From Nepenthes gracilis (Eukaryota > Streptophyta > Magnoliopsida > Caryophyllales > Nepenthaceae): a stretch of 64,000 nucleotides of DNA. The number at the start of each line of letters is the position of its first letter. The stretch's first letter is position 1. The notes under the pieces were generated by a model. It worked only from the letters and a program-made list of their open reading frames with translations. It was not told where the DNA came from and did no database searches. The translations under genes and the position numbers were made by a program. Location: the NCBI GenBank assembly GCA_033239525.1, contig BSYO01000003.1:3156001-3220000 (forward strand). Reading direction: 5' to 3'. Shown here one piece after another: positions 34,600-45,530 of the stretch.

Positions 34600-34965
34600 C
34601 ATTTTAAATGCGGGATGGAAGTCACCGCTTCAAAGGCAGCAAGGCAAGGACCTTGAGAATCGCATTGTAAACGGACGGGAGAGTCCACCACGAGGAAGGT
34701 GAGGACCTTTGAGGCCGTCCTCGGGTATGTTCCCAATGTGACTTCTAGTTGCGATATACTGGACCGGGACCGGCTCATTATCAAGTCCATAGAGCGGCCC
34801 TCTGGGGCCTTCATCCGATGTCTTTTTAATCCAAGCTTGAGGTCGCATCAAGATAAAGCAAATTTGGAACTTCCATTATCGACAAAGACTCGTTTCATAC
34901 GGTAGTCATTTGGCCCCGTCTGAAACGAGTCTTTGTTAAAGGGGATCACAATGGGGAAGTTACAT
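34600..34965 (-). pseudogene. Tat aspartic protease region
   Basis: On the minus strand near 34870-34965 the frame reads IPFNKDSFQTGPNDYRMKR, then VFVDNGSSK. VDNGSS is the Tat-family version of the retropepsin active site. A stop follows at once, so the protease is truncated in this frame. Residual protease sequence continues to about 34600 in other frames (QYIATRSHIG, FTMRFSR). Confidence 0.65.
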
Positions 34966-35185
34966 GGGCCATATCATCTTTGCTAAAGCAAATTACATCG
35001 TCCCTAATACTCGTCCTCGGCCTTTTAGAAAGCCCGGGCTCCAAGTACTCTCTCCCGGCCGGGTTGACACCATGTTCCACAACCCCGCCGCAACTCGGTT
35101 CCTTGGGGGTTCCACTTGGATTCGATCGCTGCTCCGGAGGATTGTCAAGGTCTTTGGCAGGAAACGGTTGAGGTGCCCCTCCCGA

Positions 35186-36590
35186 TTAGTTCTCAATTTC
35201 CCTCTGCAAAGACTTGCAGTCCTCCGTTGCATGACCCCCGCAACGGTGGAAGTCGCAGTACTTTGACTGGTCCCCTCCTCCTGGATTTTTCAGTGGCTTG
35301 GGCCACTTTACAAACTTCTCCGCTTGAATCTGCATTAGCACATTCGTGCGTGTGTCGTTCAGCGGAGTCAGGTGGACTGGCGGCACGTCTCTACGGACGG
35401 CCGGCTCGAACTTCCTGTGCTTTGTCACAAATGGGGGACTACGGAAGTCCCCGGCTTTTCTCTTCATCTCTAACGGTCTCGGACGGTAGCTCTCATCCTT
35501 CTCTGGACGCTTTGCTTCATTGGCCTCTTGTTTGCTATGTAGGCCCTTGCTACGGCCTCGGCCTCCTCGAAGCCGTGAGGGCCCTTATGGATGAGATGCT
35601 TAAAGAAAGCACCCCCTCCAGCCGGATAGGAAAGCATTTAGCTTCACTCCGTCCGATGACTTTGGAATGCTGGCCTCGGCCACGACCCCTGGCCGCCAAG
35701 AACTCCCTTAGGCTTTCCACGGCACCCGCTTCACGCGAGTGAGATGCTGTGGCTGTTTCTCCGTTCTTCTACTTGGCGGCGAATCGACAAAAACGCCGCC
35801 CGATTCGCGAAAGTGCAATGGAGCCTGGGCATCCCGTAAAACCATACTCTCGCGTCCCCCTTCGGCGTGGGGAAGCATTGGCACATGGTGGCCTCGTCTA
35901 GTCCCCTCGGAGGCTCGATGCTCCCGAACAGTTCGGGTGGTCCATGGGATCAAGCGCTCCCATCGTACGCCTCCCGAGGTTTGGCATTTTAAACTTTGGG
36001 GGCGCGCCCTCGTTCCGGCGTCCGTTGTGAACGGAGACTGGGGATACTCGCTGGGCCGCTCTCCCCAAAGACGCGATTCGAGACCTTCTCCAATTTCTCC
36101 TCCACATGGGGTGGAGTGTCGCCCTCCTTGCGTTGAGGAGGTGCCTCGGCCGTTAGGGCTGGTGGCTTGCGGCCTCTCGGGGGTCCCTTCTCGGCGCCCG
36201 TGCATGCGTCGCTTCTCGGGCGCGATTTTCCTGGTGTCCCTGAGACCGGGGACCAAGACGATCCTCCGTGGCTCGAGGGATCTCGCCACTTGAGGCCACC
36301 CGGGTTCTTGGTGGCTCTTGCCGCGGGCGCCCGACCGCGCTCGCGCCTCCTCCCTCCGTTTACGGAGGTTTTCGCCCGGGAGCCCCCGGAAGGTGCTCCC
36401 TTGCTCTCTCGTCTTCCCTCGCGCAAGAGCGAAGACGGCCTTGGATATGTCATCCATTTTGGTCGCCAAGTCCCTTACGACCGGATCTCGGGATGGTTTT
36501 CGATGCCCACACGGGGTTTGGGGGCATCCTCCTGGAGTGTTGAGTAGTGGCCGGGGTGGTGCGCTTGCTCAAGGCCCGGTGCTCACCATG
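35186..36590 (-). pseudogene. Tat gag (capsid remnants and zinc knuckle)
   Basis: The zinc knuckle lies at the downstream end (35186-35467): YCDFHRCGGHATEDC, a CX2-3CX4HX4C-type motif, after KFVKWPKPLKNPGG. Upstream, 35700-36470 carries capsid-like pieces in at least two frames, including APPKFKMPNLGRRTMGALDP and CQCFP / HAEGGRESMV. The Arg-rich N-terminal part is GC-rich with long open but mutually shifted frames. Several frameshifts separate all parts. Confidence 0.78.
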
Positions 36591-36669
36591 TTATGATGCT
36601 TGAAGTAAAGGCAGTGGACGTGTGGTTAAACGTGATCTAAGAAGGTGAGAAGTTGACTTTTTGTCCTCT

Positions 36670-36687
36670 TCCCACAGACGGCGCCAA
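36670..36687 (-). other. Primer-binding site of the Tat element
   Basis: The minus strand reads TTGGCGCCGTCTGTGGGA directly after the 5' LTR end CGCAACA. TGGCGCCGT is a common plant gypsy primer site whose first nine bases would pair with a tRNA ending ACGGCGCCA, such as tRNA-Asp. Pairing beyond that is not certain. Confidence 0.75.
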
Positions 36688-37495
36688 TGTTGCGTTTCGA
36701 TCCGACCGCCGTACAAGGCTTGCGTGCGCTTACGTCAAGTGGACGGGACCGATTGCAACATAAAAGAGTGAGATCGTGGGCGAGTGAAAGGTGCGAGAGG
36801 GACGAGGATGGACGCACTGATTTTTACGTGGAAACCCCTTGAAAATGAAGGAAAACCACGGTGGAAGCCTCTGGAAGTATTCTTCACTATTTTGTTGTTG
36901 AGTACAAGAATTCTAAGTTCAAAGTACAGGGAAAATGCTTTGTTCCTCTCTTTTGGCTCTTTCACTTGCTTGGGAGACAGAATCCCCTTTTCGTCTGCTT
37001 TGGGTGCGCATTTATAGGCGTAGAAAGGCAACCGTTGGAAGCTTCTCACACGGCCTACGGCACCTACTGGACGGCTGACCACCTACTCCCACGCCACGTC
37101 AGGCACGCTGGAGTGTCAGGCACGCTGGCGTGTTAGGTGAGTTAACGCCGCCAGTGGCCTGCTGTGGTGGCTGTGTCAGCCTTGAGGTGACATGGCGTGT
37201 TCTGGGGATTGCTGCTGACAGCGCTGGCGTGTAGCGGGATTTACGCACTGAGAGAACCGTGAAATGACTGAGTTGGCACTCTCGGATAATGGGAGCAGTC
37301 CTCGCCCTTTCGGCTCACTTCGTAGTTTGATTGGGTCCGCATCATTGCTTAGGCCGGGTGTTACGCGTCTATTGGTCCGCGTTTTTAAAGGAATCTCCGG
37401 TCGTTCCAGACACGGCGTGATAGCTTGAGCCTCGGATCCGAAACGTCCGTTCTCTCCACACTAATTCTAGGACCCCTGGGTAACGGATCCCAACA
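36688..37495 (-). repeat. Complete 5' LTR of the Tat element
   Basis: 808 bases, plus-strand ends TGTTGCGTTTCG and GGATCCCAACA. The terminal inverted TGTTG/CAACA is clear. Its last 114 bases are shared with the truncated LTR at 27893-28006. The five bases that follow, ATATG, also occur at the uninterrupted site 26613-26617. Confidence 0.92.
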
Positions 37496-38080
37496 ATATG
37501 TATTTTAAAAATAATTAAAGAATAAAATTATGATTGGCTCACATTTACCCGTTCAAATAACAAAAAATATTTTATCCAATAGGTCTCATACTATTTGATT
37601 TTATAATCAAAATTATAATTTCTTGATATCTTACTAAAAATTATAACTAATTATTTTGTACTATTTTTAATTGTAGTTTTGTTTGACGTAAAACAGGAAA
37701 AGAAAAATTAGATTTAAAATTTTAATTTAAATTTTAGTGTCTAATTTTTTGGGCCAAATGGGCCCTAGGAGCCTTCTGGTGTAGACAGCACTAGCATGGA
37801 CAATTTTCGACAAAAAGAATTTATATGTATAAATAATAAATTGTGGAAATTCTACAAAAATAACAAAAGACAATACGCGTGAAAAACCTGGCCCAACTAA
37901 ACCGTCAAAAATTCGCCCTCCCTTAGACCGGGTCTAAATTATCTAAAACCCAAAAACCAAACCTTGACCGTCTGCGCAAGACCAATTGTTGATCCCGGGT
38001 GTTTGAACGATGAAGGAGAGCGTCAAACTCTGTAAGCCGCGGTAGAGGCGAATCTCAGCCCTTTTCGCATTGCCTATTGC

Positions 38081-38090
38081 CTATAAATAC
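38081..38090 (+). promoter_or_regulatory. TATA box of small-protein locus B
   Basis: CTATAAATAC, about 200 bases before the ATG. The leader contains a CT microsatellite (about 38152-38173) and GTCTGTATACTTATCTGCAGAGCGG, conserved with copy C. Confidence 0.65.
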
Positions 38091-38284
38091 TTGCAAACAG
38101 CTGCAGCGGTAGAGGCGATAACTACGACCCAGCTAGAAAGAATCAATAATCTCTCTCTCTCTCTCTCTCTCTAACCCGAGAAAATAAAAACCCCCAGAAA
38201 AGAAAAAGAAAACCTCTCTCTAGAATCTGTCTGTATACTTATCTGCAGAGCGGCGGAAGAGGTGCGACGGCAATCGGAAGAACG

Positions 38285-38524
38285 ATGAAAGGGGCGGCGT
38301 TGTTCTTGACCATTTGGGGTGTTGGTGTGGCAGTGATCTTGATCATGGCCCTCATCACGATGGCTTGTCGTCGGCATTATTACGGGACGCCGTTTCCTTA
38401 CTACGAGCACCACCACCACCACCATGACCTCCATCACCACCACCACCCCCATCATGATGCAGGGATGGCTGATGCTGCTGCTTCTGCTGCTGCTGCTGCA
38501 GCTGCTGCTTCTGCTACTGTTTAA
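38285..38524 (+). CDS. Small single-TM protein, copy B (79 aa, His/Ala tail)
   Basis: Function unknown. The 79-residue product starts MKGAALFLTIWGVGVAVILI, continues MALITMACRRHYYG, then FPYYE, a run of six His, DL, five His, and PHHDAGMADAAAS followed by an Ala-rich end (SATV). One membrane helix covers about residues 5-28. It is too short and unspecific in composition for a family call. The His clusters could bind metal, but in a tail encoded by a (CAC)n repeat this may be incidental. The same ATG, leader and TATA box occur in copy A, and the N-terminus is kept in copy C despite divergence, which argues for selection on the membrane segment. The 3' flank is conserved too. Confidence 0.6.
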   Translation: MKGAALFLTIWGVGVAVILIMALITMACRRHYYGTPFPYYEHHHHHHDLHHHHHPHHDAGMADAAASAAAAAAAASATV

Positions 38525-38899
38525 TTGTAACAGGTTATGTATATATATATATTAGTTTATGTAAATTAAATTTCTTCATTTGTTTTGATTATTCATTTCT
38601 TTCAATCTTTGATTCCATATTTCTGCAATAAGACATACGAATTACAGTAAGGAGAAATACGTGAAAGATTATCAGTATTGTATATATATAATTTGGTTTG
38701 CTTGTTTTGTTCAATTTCAATTACAACAAAAATTCTGAAAATATCTAAACTCCGAAAGGAGGATAGAAATTGCACTAATTTAAAATCATGTATTTATATA
38801 TGATATATGATGCATTTGAGAAGAATTATCAGAAAATGTCCTGGTTATTGGCATAAGAAAAATTTATGAGATTAAGCATTTATGTTAATTATTAAAATT

Positions 38900-40340
38900 A
38901 TTATACTATTTTATAATATCCATGTTACAAAAATAGATATTATAAATATATCTAAATTTATATCTAAAGTTCTTTATTTTAAATAATATAAAATCGATTT
39001 CTCTTTATTTACCTTTATTTTCTCTTCCATTATGCGAAGATCTAGAATTTATTAAAAAAAATATTACATTGTGTATAGTTTTTTAGATGACTGTTTAAAT
39101 TCAAAAAATTGGAAGGATTTTGAAACCTTCTTCAAGTTCAAATCTGAAAAACCCCATATTCATTATCCGAAAAAATCAACGGTTATTATTCTCAACTGAC
39201 AGTGCGTAATTTTATTATTTATAGGGTAGGAAGATGATTAATCTCCTGATTACGTAAATGTTATTCTTTTTTCCTAAAAACTTATATTAATTAATTAAAT
39301 AATTTTTTTAAATAAAATGTAATAAAATCGTATAGAATCACATCATTTAATTATTTTAATAAATTATTAAATATGTGCCATACGATGTAAGCCAATTCTT
39401 ATAATTGGTTTCTTGAAAGAGATAAATAATAGCCTATTGTAATAACCCAGTAAATAAAACTTTTAAGAAATTTAATTATTTATTTTTTGCTTTATAAAGT
39501 TTATAATTAGTAATAAAAAATTATTTAATTTAAAGATATCCCTAATCAAAATCTGTAAGGTTTAAGCGTGAAAATACTCCACCTTTTAATGTTCAAAAAA
39601 TTAGTTAATGCAAATACATCTTCCATTCATCTACTTTGGGGCTGAAATTCTCCTTAATAGTGACACATCGACCACTTTAGTAAACATCTAATATATTTAA
39701 TTATGCATATTTAGCATTAAATACAAATTACCAAAAATAAAAATTCTTATGGCCTGTCTCTCTGGCGTAATGCTATTGGTTGTTTTAAATACATTCCGTA
39801 CAAAAAAATATCCAAATTTAGGAAAAAAATACAAAAAATTAAAATAAAATGAAATAAGATGGGACTAGGTATGCTCCATCGCGTTCAACGCGATAGAATG
39901 CCTATGCCGCTTTGATTTTTCATCCAGAGCCCATAAATTTATATATATAGAAATTTAAAATATATAAAACTAGTTTTTATAATATGCCAGATGCATTCAT
40001 GATTTTTGGGTTATGATACAAATTAAAAAATTACTCGATCATCCACTATGAATTGAATTGGAATGGGACCAATTTTCGTCACTGCTAATTTATAATTTGC
40101 GTATTACAAATTATAAATAAGAGCTAAAAGGATTGACGGGATTCGCTCCTCAACTTATCCTCAAACACTCAAATTAGAAATCTTTCCAATAAAATAGAAA
40201 CAAATAACGAGAATGAGAAAGAATATAATAATACACATTTACGGGGATTAAGAGAGGAGGTCTGAGTTCCTGTAGAGTGCTCGACGGGGAGCGGCTTAGA
40301 GAGGCTGAGGTTTGGAATTCGATTTGTATGATATCTCCCA
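38900..40340 (+). other. 3' flank of copy B, AT-rich
   Basis: Shared in part with the flank of copy C (39055-39240 with 49785-49950; 40130-40190 with 50130-50190). No gene recognised. A short minus-strand frame at 40169-40405 has no family resemblance. Confidence 0.5.
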
Positions 40341-41130
40341 AAGAGACAGCTGCTACACGTGACTATGATAACTTGTAATAACCAATTCAACAAATATCTG
40401 AACAATATCTGCTGAATAGTGCATTTTTTCAGAATGGCAGGAGCAATTCAGCGAATCATGGCAGATAACTATCGCCACCCATGGCACCCAAGGCAAAGAC
40501 AACTACACCTTCGCTATAAGTATGGACCCTTTCCTCATGGAGGAATGGGGGGAGAAAACCCTGAATCCAGATAAGAAAGCCTAAGATGTAAACTGAAAAC
40601 AGAGGAGAAAAAGGATACTACAGGCTTCATTCAGGCATCAGGCCTTCCATCTAAGAGGCCAACCTTTCATCCAGGAAATCCTTCCCACCATATAGGAGGC
40701 TAGCTTTCCAATCCGTCTAGGAGGTCATCCCACCTTTCAAGGAGCCCTCCTTCCAATAGATCACCCGTAAATTAGGCGCATATCTAAGCCGTCCCTCAAT
40801 AGGGTACAACTCAAAACCGCCCCTTAGTCGAAAGCACTCACACTCTATTTCCCATTACATGTATCTACGTATTTTCTTATATTCTCACATCTTTTTATTC
40901 TCTTAAAAATATATCTAACTTGAGTGTAAAAGGATTGTTGGGAGCAAGTCCAACCGATCATTTGACCCCTTATTTTTAGTTGTGTTTCCCAAGGTTTAGG
41001 TTTAAAGAGACAGGGGCCTGATCTGCTCCGATTCAACCTAACGTGAAAGACCGAACAGCTCTCTAACCTATAAAATGACTCGGATCAAGGGACGCATTAC
41101 TTATTTTATAGAGTTTTTGTATTGTCTAAT
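40341..41130 (+). repeat. LTR-like fragment
   Basis: Contains TATCTAACTTGAGTGTAAAAGGAT followed by GTTGGGAGCAAGTCCAACCG (about 40911-40960), an arrangement typical of the R/U5 part of eudicot gypsy LTRs (ACTTGAGCGTCGGAGGG type). Upstream C-rich units (GGCCAACCTTTCATCC, GGAGGCTAGC) look like U3. No paired LTR or target duplication was found. Confidence 0.45.
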
Positions 41131-43190
41131 TTACCATCAATTCCGATCTCCAAGAAAATAAGAGAAACCCGTGGAAAATAAGGAACTCTTAATAGTTATA
41201 TTTTTGTCACCTGTGCATAGGTTTTCGGTGGCGGCCATTGGAGGCGACAGAGGCGACAACACACAAGAGAGAAGCCGCGCATAGTAGAGAGAAAGACAGT
41301 GGCGATGCACGGCGGCACATGGTGGAGAGAGAGAATAGTGGGAAGGTTGGCCATGGCTGGTTGATTGGGCGAGGCGGATGCACGGCAGGTGGGCGGCCAT
41401 GACGTGTGTGGCATGCCGAAAGAAGAGAGAAGCGCGTGATTCAGGTACCTCGAAACATCCTTCTGGCAAATTTGCTTAGAATATAGTCGAGTCAAATATT
41501 TATAACCTTTATTTTTGGTCTGATTTAATATTTGAAATATTTTAGATACTATTTAAAATTTTACTAATATTCATATATTTTTATACACCCGATCTATTTA
41601 TTCTAGACATGCATGTATGGCTCATTGGCTGATGTGGGGTTTCGGGTATAGATTTTATGATTTTAGAGGGTTTAATATTTTTTTTAAAAGTCTGAATAAT
41701 TTATCGGATACTGTATATATTTATATCAATGCTTGTATACGGAAATGTCTATGAAATTTACATTGGCCATCCATTTTGACATACATGTGTTGGATCGTGG
41801 ATACTGTATTTGGATTTGTGATTTGATATTTTGGCCAACTCTCGACGTAAAGATTTATTATTTAAATTTTTTTCGCTGACAGAAAATATTTGAAATAGTA
41901 ACCATTCTCGACGTCCTAGTATATCTGACAAGTTTGAGAATTACACTTAAAATCGCGAGTAGGAATACCTAGTGAGCAACATTACCGATGGCAGATAGAA
42001 TATATTGGTGGCCATACATGTTAGCCTAATTTATATTTGATATGGCATAAAATTATCGAAAATATGTATAATCCTTACTCAAATAAGTCTTTAAATAATC
42101 AAAACTCAAAATTAATATATAATTTGTATTTTTACATTGATTTATATTGAACTTTGATTTGAATTTGGATTTAAAAGTTAGATTTAATATTCGTCGATTT
42201 TGCCCACATATGAGTCTTCGTATGTCTCATATATTAGATCATTGAGTTATTGAATTCTACCCCAAATCATGGGTTGATCGCACCTTAGATTTGGATTTGA
42301 ACTTAGATTAGAGCTTAGATTGGATATCGACTTATTAAAATCGGTTAGGATCACTTCTATTACACACACACACACGTTTCAATGAGGATCGTTTTCTGAT
42401 TTGTATATTTGATTTGAATATGTGACTATTATTAGATTTTAGATTTTGGATTTTGATTGGATTTATTTTATCAATGATTTAGATTTAGTCTATTATTTAA
42501 TTAGATGTTTATCCCTTTGATCATATCTCTTATTCATTGGCATCATTTTGTTTAAATACATACTTGTTGGGTTTTAAAGTTGTATTTTTTATATTTTGTT
42601 TATTCAGAGTTGAAGGTTCAGATGTATTGTAGAAGTAAGGACGTAATCTATCAGTTATTCGTTCAATTTGGTGAGTTTTAGTTTTATTATAATTTAAATT
42701 GGTATTTCATATGATTAGATTATGGAATTGATTGGGTATAGACCCATGGTTATATTTTAAAAATAGTTCGGATAATATGTTATATCTGATTATGATTTTT
42801 ATTAAATTATTATTTTTCATACTATGATTGTAGAGTAGGTCGTATTTATATTAATCGGACGGTTATCTGATGAGATTCTATACGGATTTTAATTTATTGG
42901 GTCCTATATATTTAATTTTTTACACCCGAATTTTAACATTTAGTATTATTTATTAAATTTATTTAGAATTTTAAATTTTAAAAATTATAGTTAATTAATT
43001 AATTTAGTTCGAATCCGTGATACTGTACAACAAAATATAACATTCTAGTACTACAACTATTCATTTCATTTAGAAATGTTGAAACCAGACAAAAAAGTCA
43101 AAAATGCTTAGGAAGTTTCATTCATTAATTTTTTTCATGATGTACAAGCTTATGACAATAAAAAAAAAGTACAACTTGAAAGTGAATACA
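41131..43190. other. Intergenic DNA without recognised genes
   Basis: A GC-richer island at 41215-41450 has open minus-strand frames but no family resemblance. The rest is AT-rich. A short CA microsatellite lies at 42362-42376. Confidence 0.4.
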
Positions 43191-45135
43191 TTATGTGATG
43201 ACCTGACTACAATAGTTCAACAAATCTAAGGACGAGCACCTAAAGAATAGAGGCGCTCGCCTAAGGAAAGCCCATCTGACCCAAGGGTATACGGCTAAAG
43301 AAAGGAGGCCATTTTCCCTGAAGTGGAGCCCCAACACCAAGCGTACCACACTTCAGATGGGTGAAAGCGAAATGAAAAGAAAAAAGAAAAAGAAAGTACT
43401 CCTCCATCTTTCTAGAGCTAGAAGTAGTGCTGTAGAGAAATAAAGCCCCTATAACTGATGGAAAGAAAGGAACTTCTCCTAGTTAGGGTCTAGGATGGCC
43501 CTCTTCACACCAATGACAAACTCTTCTGGCGCAAGATAGAAGGAGAAGAAATAGGCGCCCAAAACCTAGGATTTTATTCAAAAATAGCGGGCTCGATTTT
43601 GGGATAGGCGTAAAAGATGAAAACAAGGTGGTTTCCCACATAAAAGTGGATAACCAAGGTAAATTTCAAGTACATCCTTGGATCTCGCCTTCGAATATTG
43701 GAAAAGAACTTCCTCTAATCCCAACTTGTGGTAACATTGGCTTCATACTAGTTTCGAACTCTCGCACCATTTAATTGGTGAAGATAAATTGCAATGTAAG
43801 GCATAGAGAGCCCCTCCATTGATAGTCAAGAAGAGGATTAGCGAGCAATCAGTACAAGGAGATTACACACGTCAATGTTAACTGTAAAAGATCAAATCAA
43901 ATCCTACCCAATAATCCCAACTTGTGGTAGCATAGGCTCCATACCAATTCAGAACTCTCTCACCACTTGGTTGGTAATAATAAATCGTGATTTAAGACAC
44001 AGAGTTTCCCTCCATTTATAGTTGAGAATAGGATTGGTGAGCAATCAATACATAGAGATTACACACGTCAATATTATCTGCGAAAGATCGAATCAAATCC
44101 TACTCAATTGAGCGGTGAATTAGCAAAACGCCTAGGAAAGGAGCATACGCGCAGGCCTCTAGCTGGCGTTCCATCAATAAATATGTCGGGAGTTAAAAAT
44201 TCAAACATCCTAATATGTGGGGCTAGTGATGGGTATGATAATCTATGGATCGGCTTAGAAATTTAACCTATTGAAGGGAGAAAAGCCCTAATAACAAGAG
44301 CCTATTGTGCAAGCCGTCGAGCTTAAGATCCAAGAGGCAATGCGGTTAGCCTAACGGGTCGACTAGAAACTGTCCAATAGAAAATGGACAATTATAGTGA
44401 TGAAATGTGCCGCCCTAGCGGTTACCCCTCCAAATTAACAGCTGACACCCTTTACAACTTTATGCACAAAAGTAGGCAGCACTTTTCATAATACAATCTC
44501 CATGACTGCCCTAACAATTCAGCAAATATACCCACAATATGGCCCAAGATTGCTTATCTTCCCAAAATGACAGTCACAGTCTAGCAAATATTCTTAGGCG
44601 GTGGTTACCATATATTGTCCCCATGATCGCTTAGCTAGCTTTGCAAATATTCCAAAATGGCAATGGTTACCATATATTGCTCTCCGTGATCGTTGGGACA
44701 GTTCAACAAATCTATGCAGACAACTATTACCAGTCATAAGGCTCAAGGAAGGTTATACTGGCCCAAACTTAATAAGTATCCCATCCTCCACTATAGGAAA
44801 AGGGGGATCAAACTGCACCTCTAGAAAACCAAACCTCAAATTCAGATCATTCTTCCAACACTGTTTAGACACGTTGAGACTTCACCAAACCACTCTGCCC
44901 ACGAGTGTACCCATTTAAAATCGTTCTTCCAGAAAAGTGTATCTACCCTAAAGCCACTCTTCTTGAAAAGTCCAATGCTCCAAAAGCTGCTCTTAGTCAG
45001 GGGCACTTCTCGGAGCCTATCCTCTGCAATACACCCAATTCCCCTTTCTTGCTTGCATTTGCATATCTTACATTTCTCTATCTTTCTTCTCATTAAATAA
45101 AGCCTTTTAACTTGAGTATCGAAGGTTATATTGAA
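43191..45135 (+). repeat. LTR-like fragment with internal duplications
   Basis: Ends with ATTAAATAAAGCC then TTTTAACTTGAGTATCGAAGG (45090-45125), again the LTR R/U5 signature with a polyadenylation-type signal. It contains a 190-bp tandem duplication (43714-44108) and three or four copies of a 70-bp unit around CAAATATT / GGTTACCATATATTG (44510-44740). No coding domain recognised. Confidence 0.5.
43714..44108 (+). repeat. 190-bp tandem duplication
   Basis: AATCCCAACTTGTGGTA begins both units (43717 and about 43913). The units share GAGATTACACACGTCAAT and end in AAATCCTAC(C/T)CAAT. They differ mostly by substitutions, unlike the indel-rich duplications elsewhere. Confidence 0.85.
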
Positions 45136-45294
45136 AAGCGAGTTATGTATATATATATAACCTCATATTTATTTATTATAGTGTATAAGATTCAGATTTC
45201 TAGTAGACGGAGATCAAATTTGTTTCAATTTAACCTGCCAGGTAAAATTAAACGGTTCTCAAATTCGTACAATAATTCAAATTTAGAAACACAT

Positions 45295-45530
45295 TAGAAT
45301 TTATATGTAAAAATAATAAGTTGTGAAAATTCTACAAAAATAATAGAAGACAATACGTGTAAAAGACCTAGCCGAACTAAACCGTCAAAAATCGCCGCTC
45401 CCTTAGACCAGGTCTAAATTTCTAATACTCAAAAACCAAATCTTGACTGTCTGAACTATTGATCCCTAGTGTTTGAACAACATTAGAGAGCATTGAACTC
45501 TGCGTAGAGCCCCGTGGGATCGCTTAATAA
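45295..45530 (+). repeat. Distal upstream part of block C
   Basis: Aligns with 37815-38040 (AATTTATATGTA-AAATAATAA through GTTTGAACAAC/GATGA..GAGAGC). It is separated from the rest of block C by 3.2 kb of other sequence. Confidence 0.8.

Larger units (their letters stand above)
27893..37495 (-). mobile_element. Ty3/gypsy Tat-lineage element with antisense ORF
   Basis: A 9.6-kb element whose gag-pol sense is the minus strand. From right to left: a complete 5' LTR (36688-37495), PBS, gag, protease, RT, RNase H, a second (archaeal-like) RNase H, integrase, a 9-unit tandem array, a plus-strand ORF, a short purine tract and a 3' LTR cut to 114 bases. The second RNase H and the opposite-strand ORF near the 3' LTR are known Tat-lineage traits. 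Coding frames are broken by many frameshifts, so this copy is not autonomous. It is much richer in GC than its surroundings. Confidence 0.93.
37496..40340 (+). repeat. Duplicated block B (small-protein locus and 3' flank)
   Basis: 37496-38899 matches block A and continues beyond A's breakpoint without interruption. From 37815 it also matches the more diverged block C (45295-45530 and 48751-50200), including the distal motif GATTGACGGGATTCGCTCC at 40131 that recurs near 45750 and 50135. Confidence 0.88.

Noticed and set aside
41137..41495. Minus-strand frames of about 100 residues
   Set aside because: Two overlapping frames, no recognised domain and no gene-like context; too weak for a gene call.
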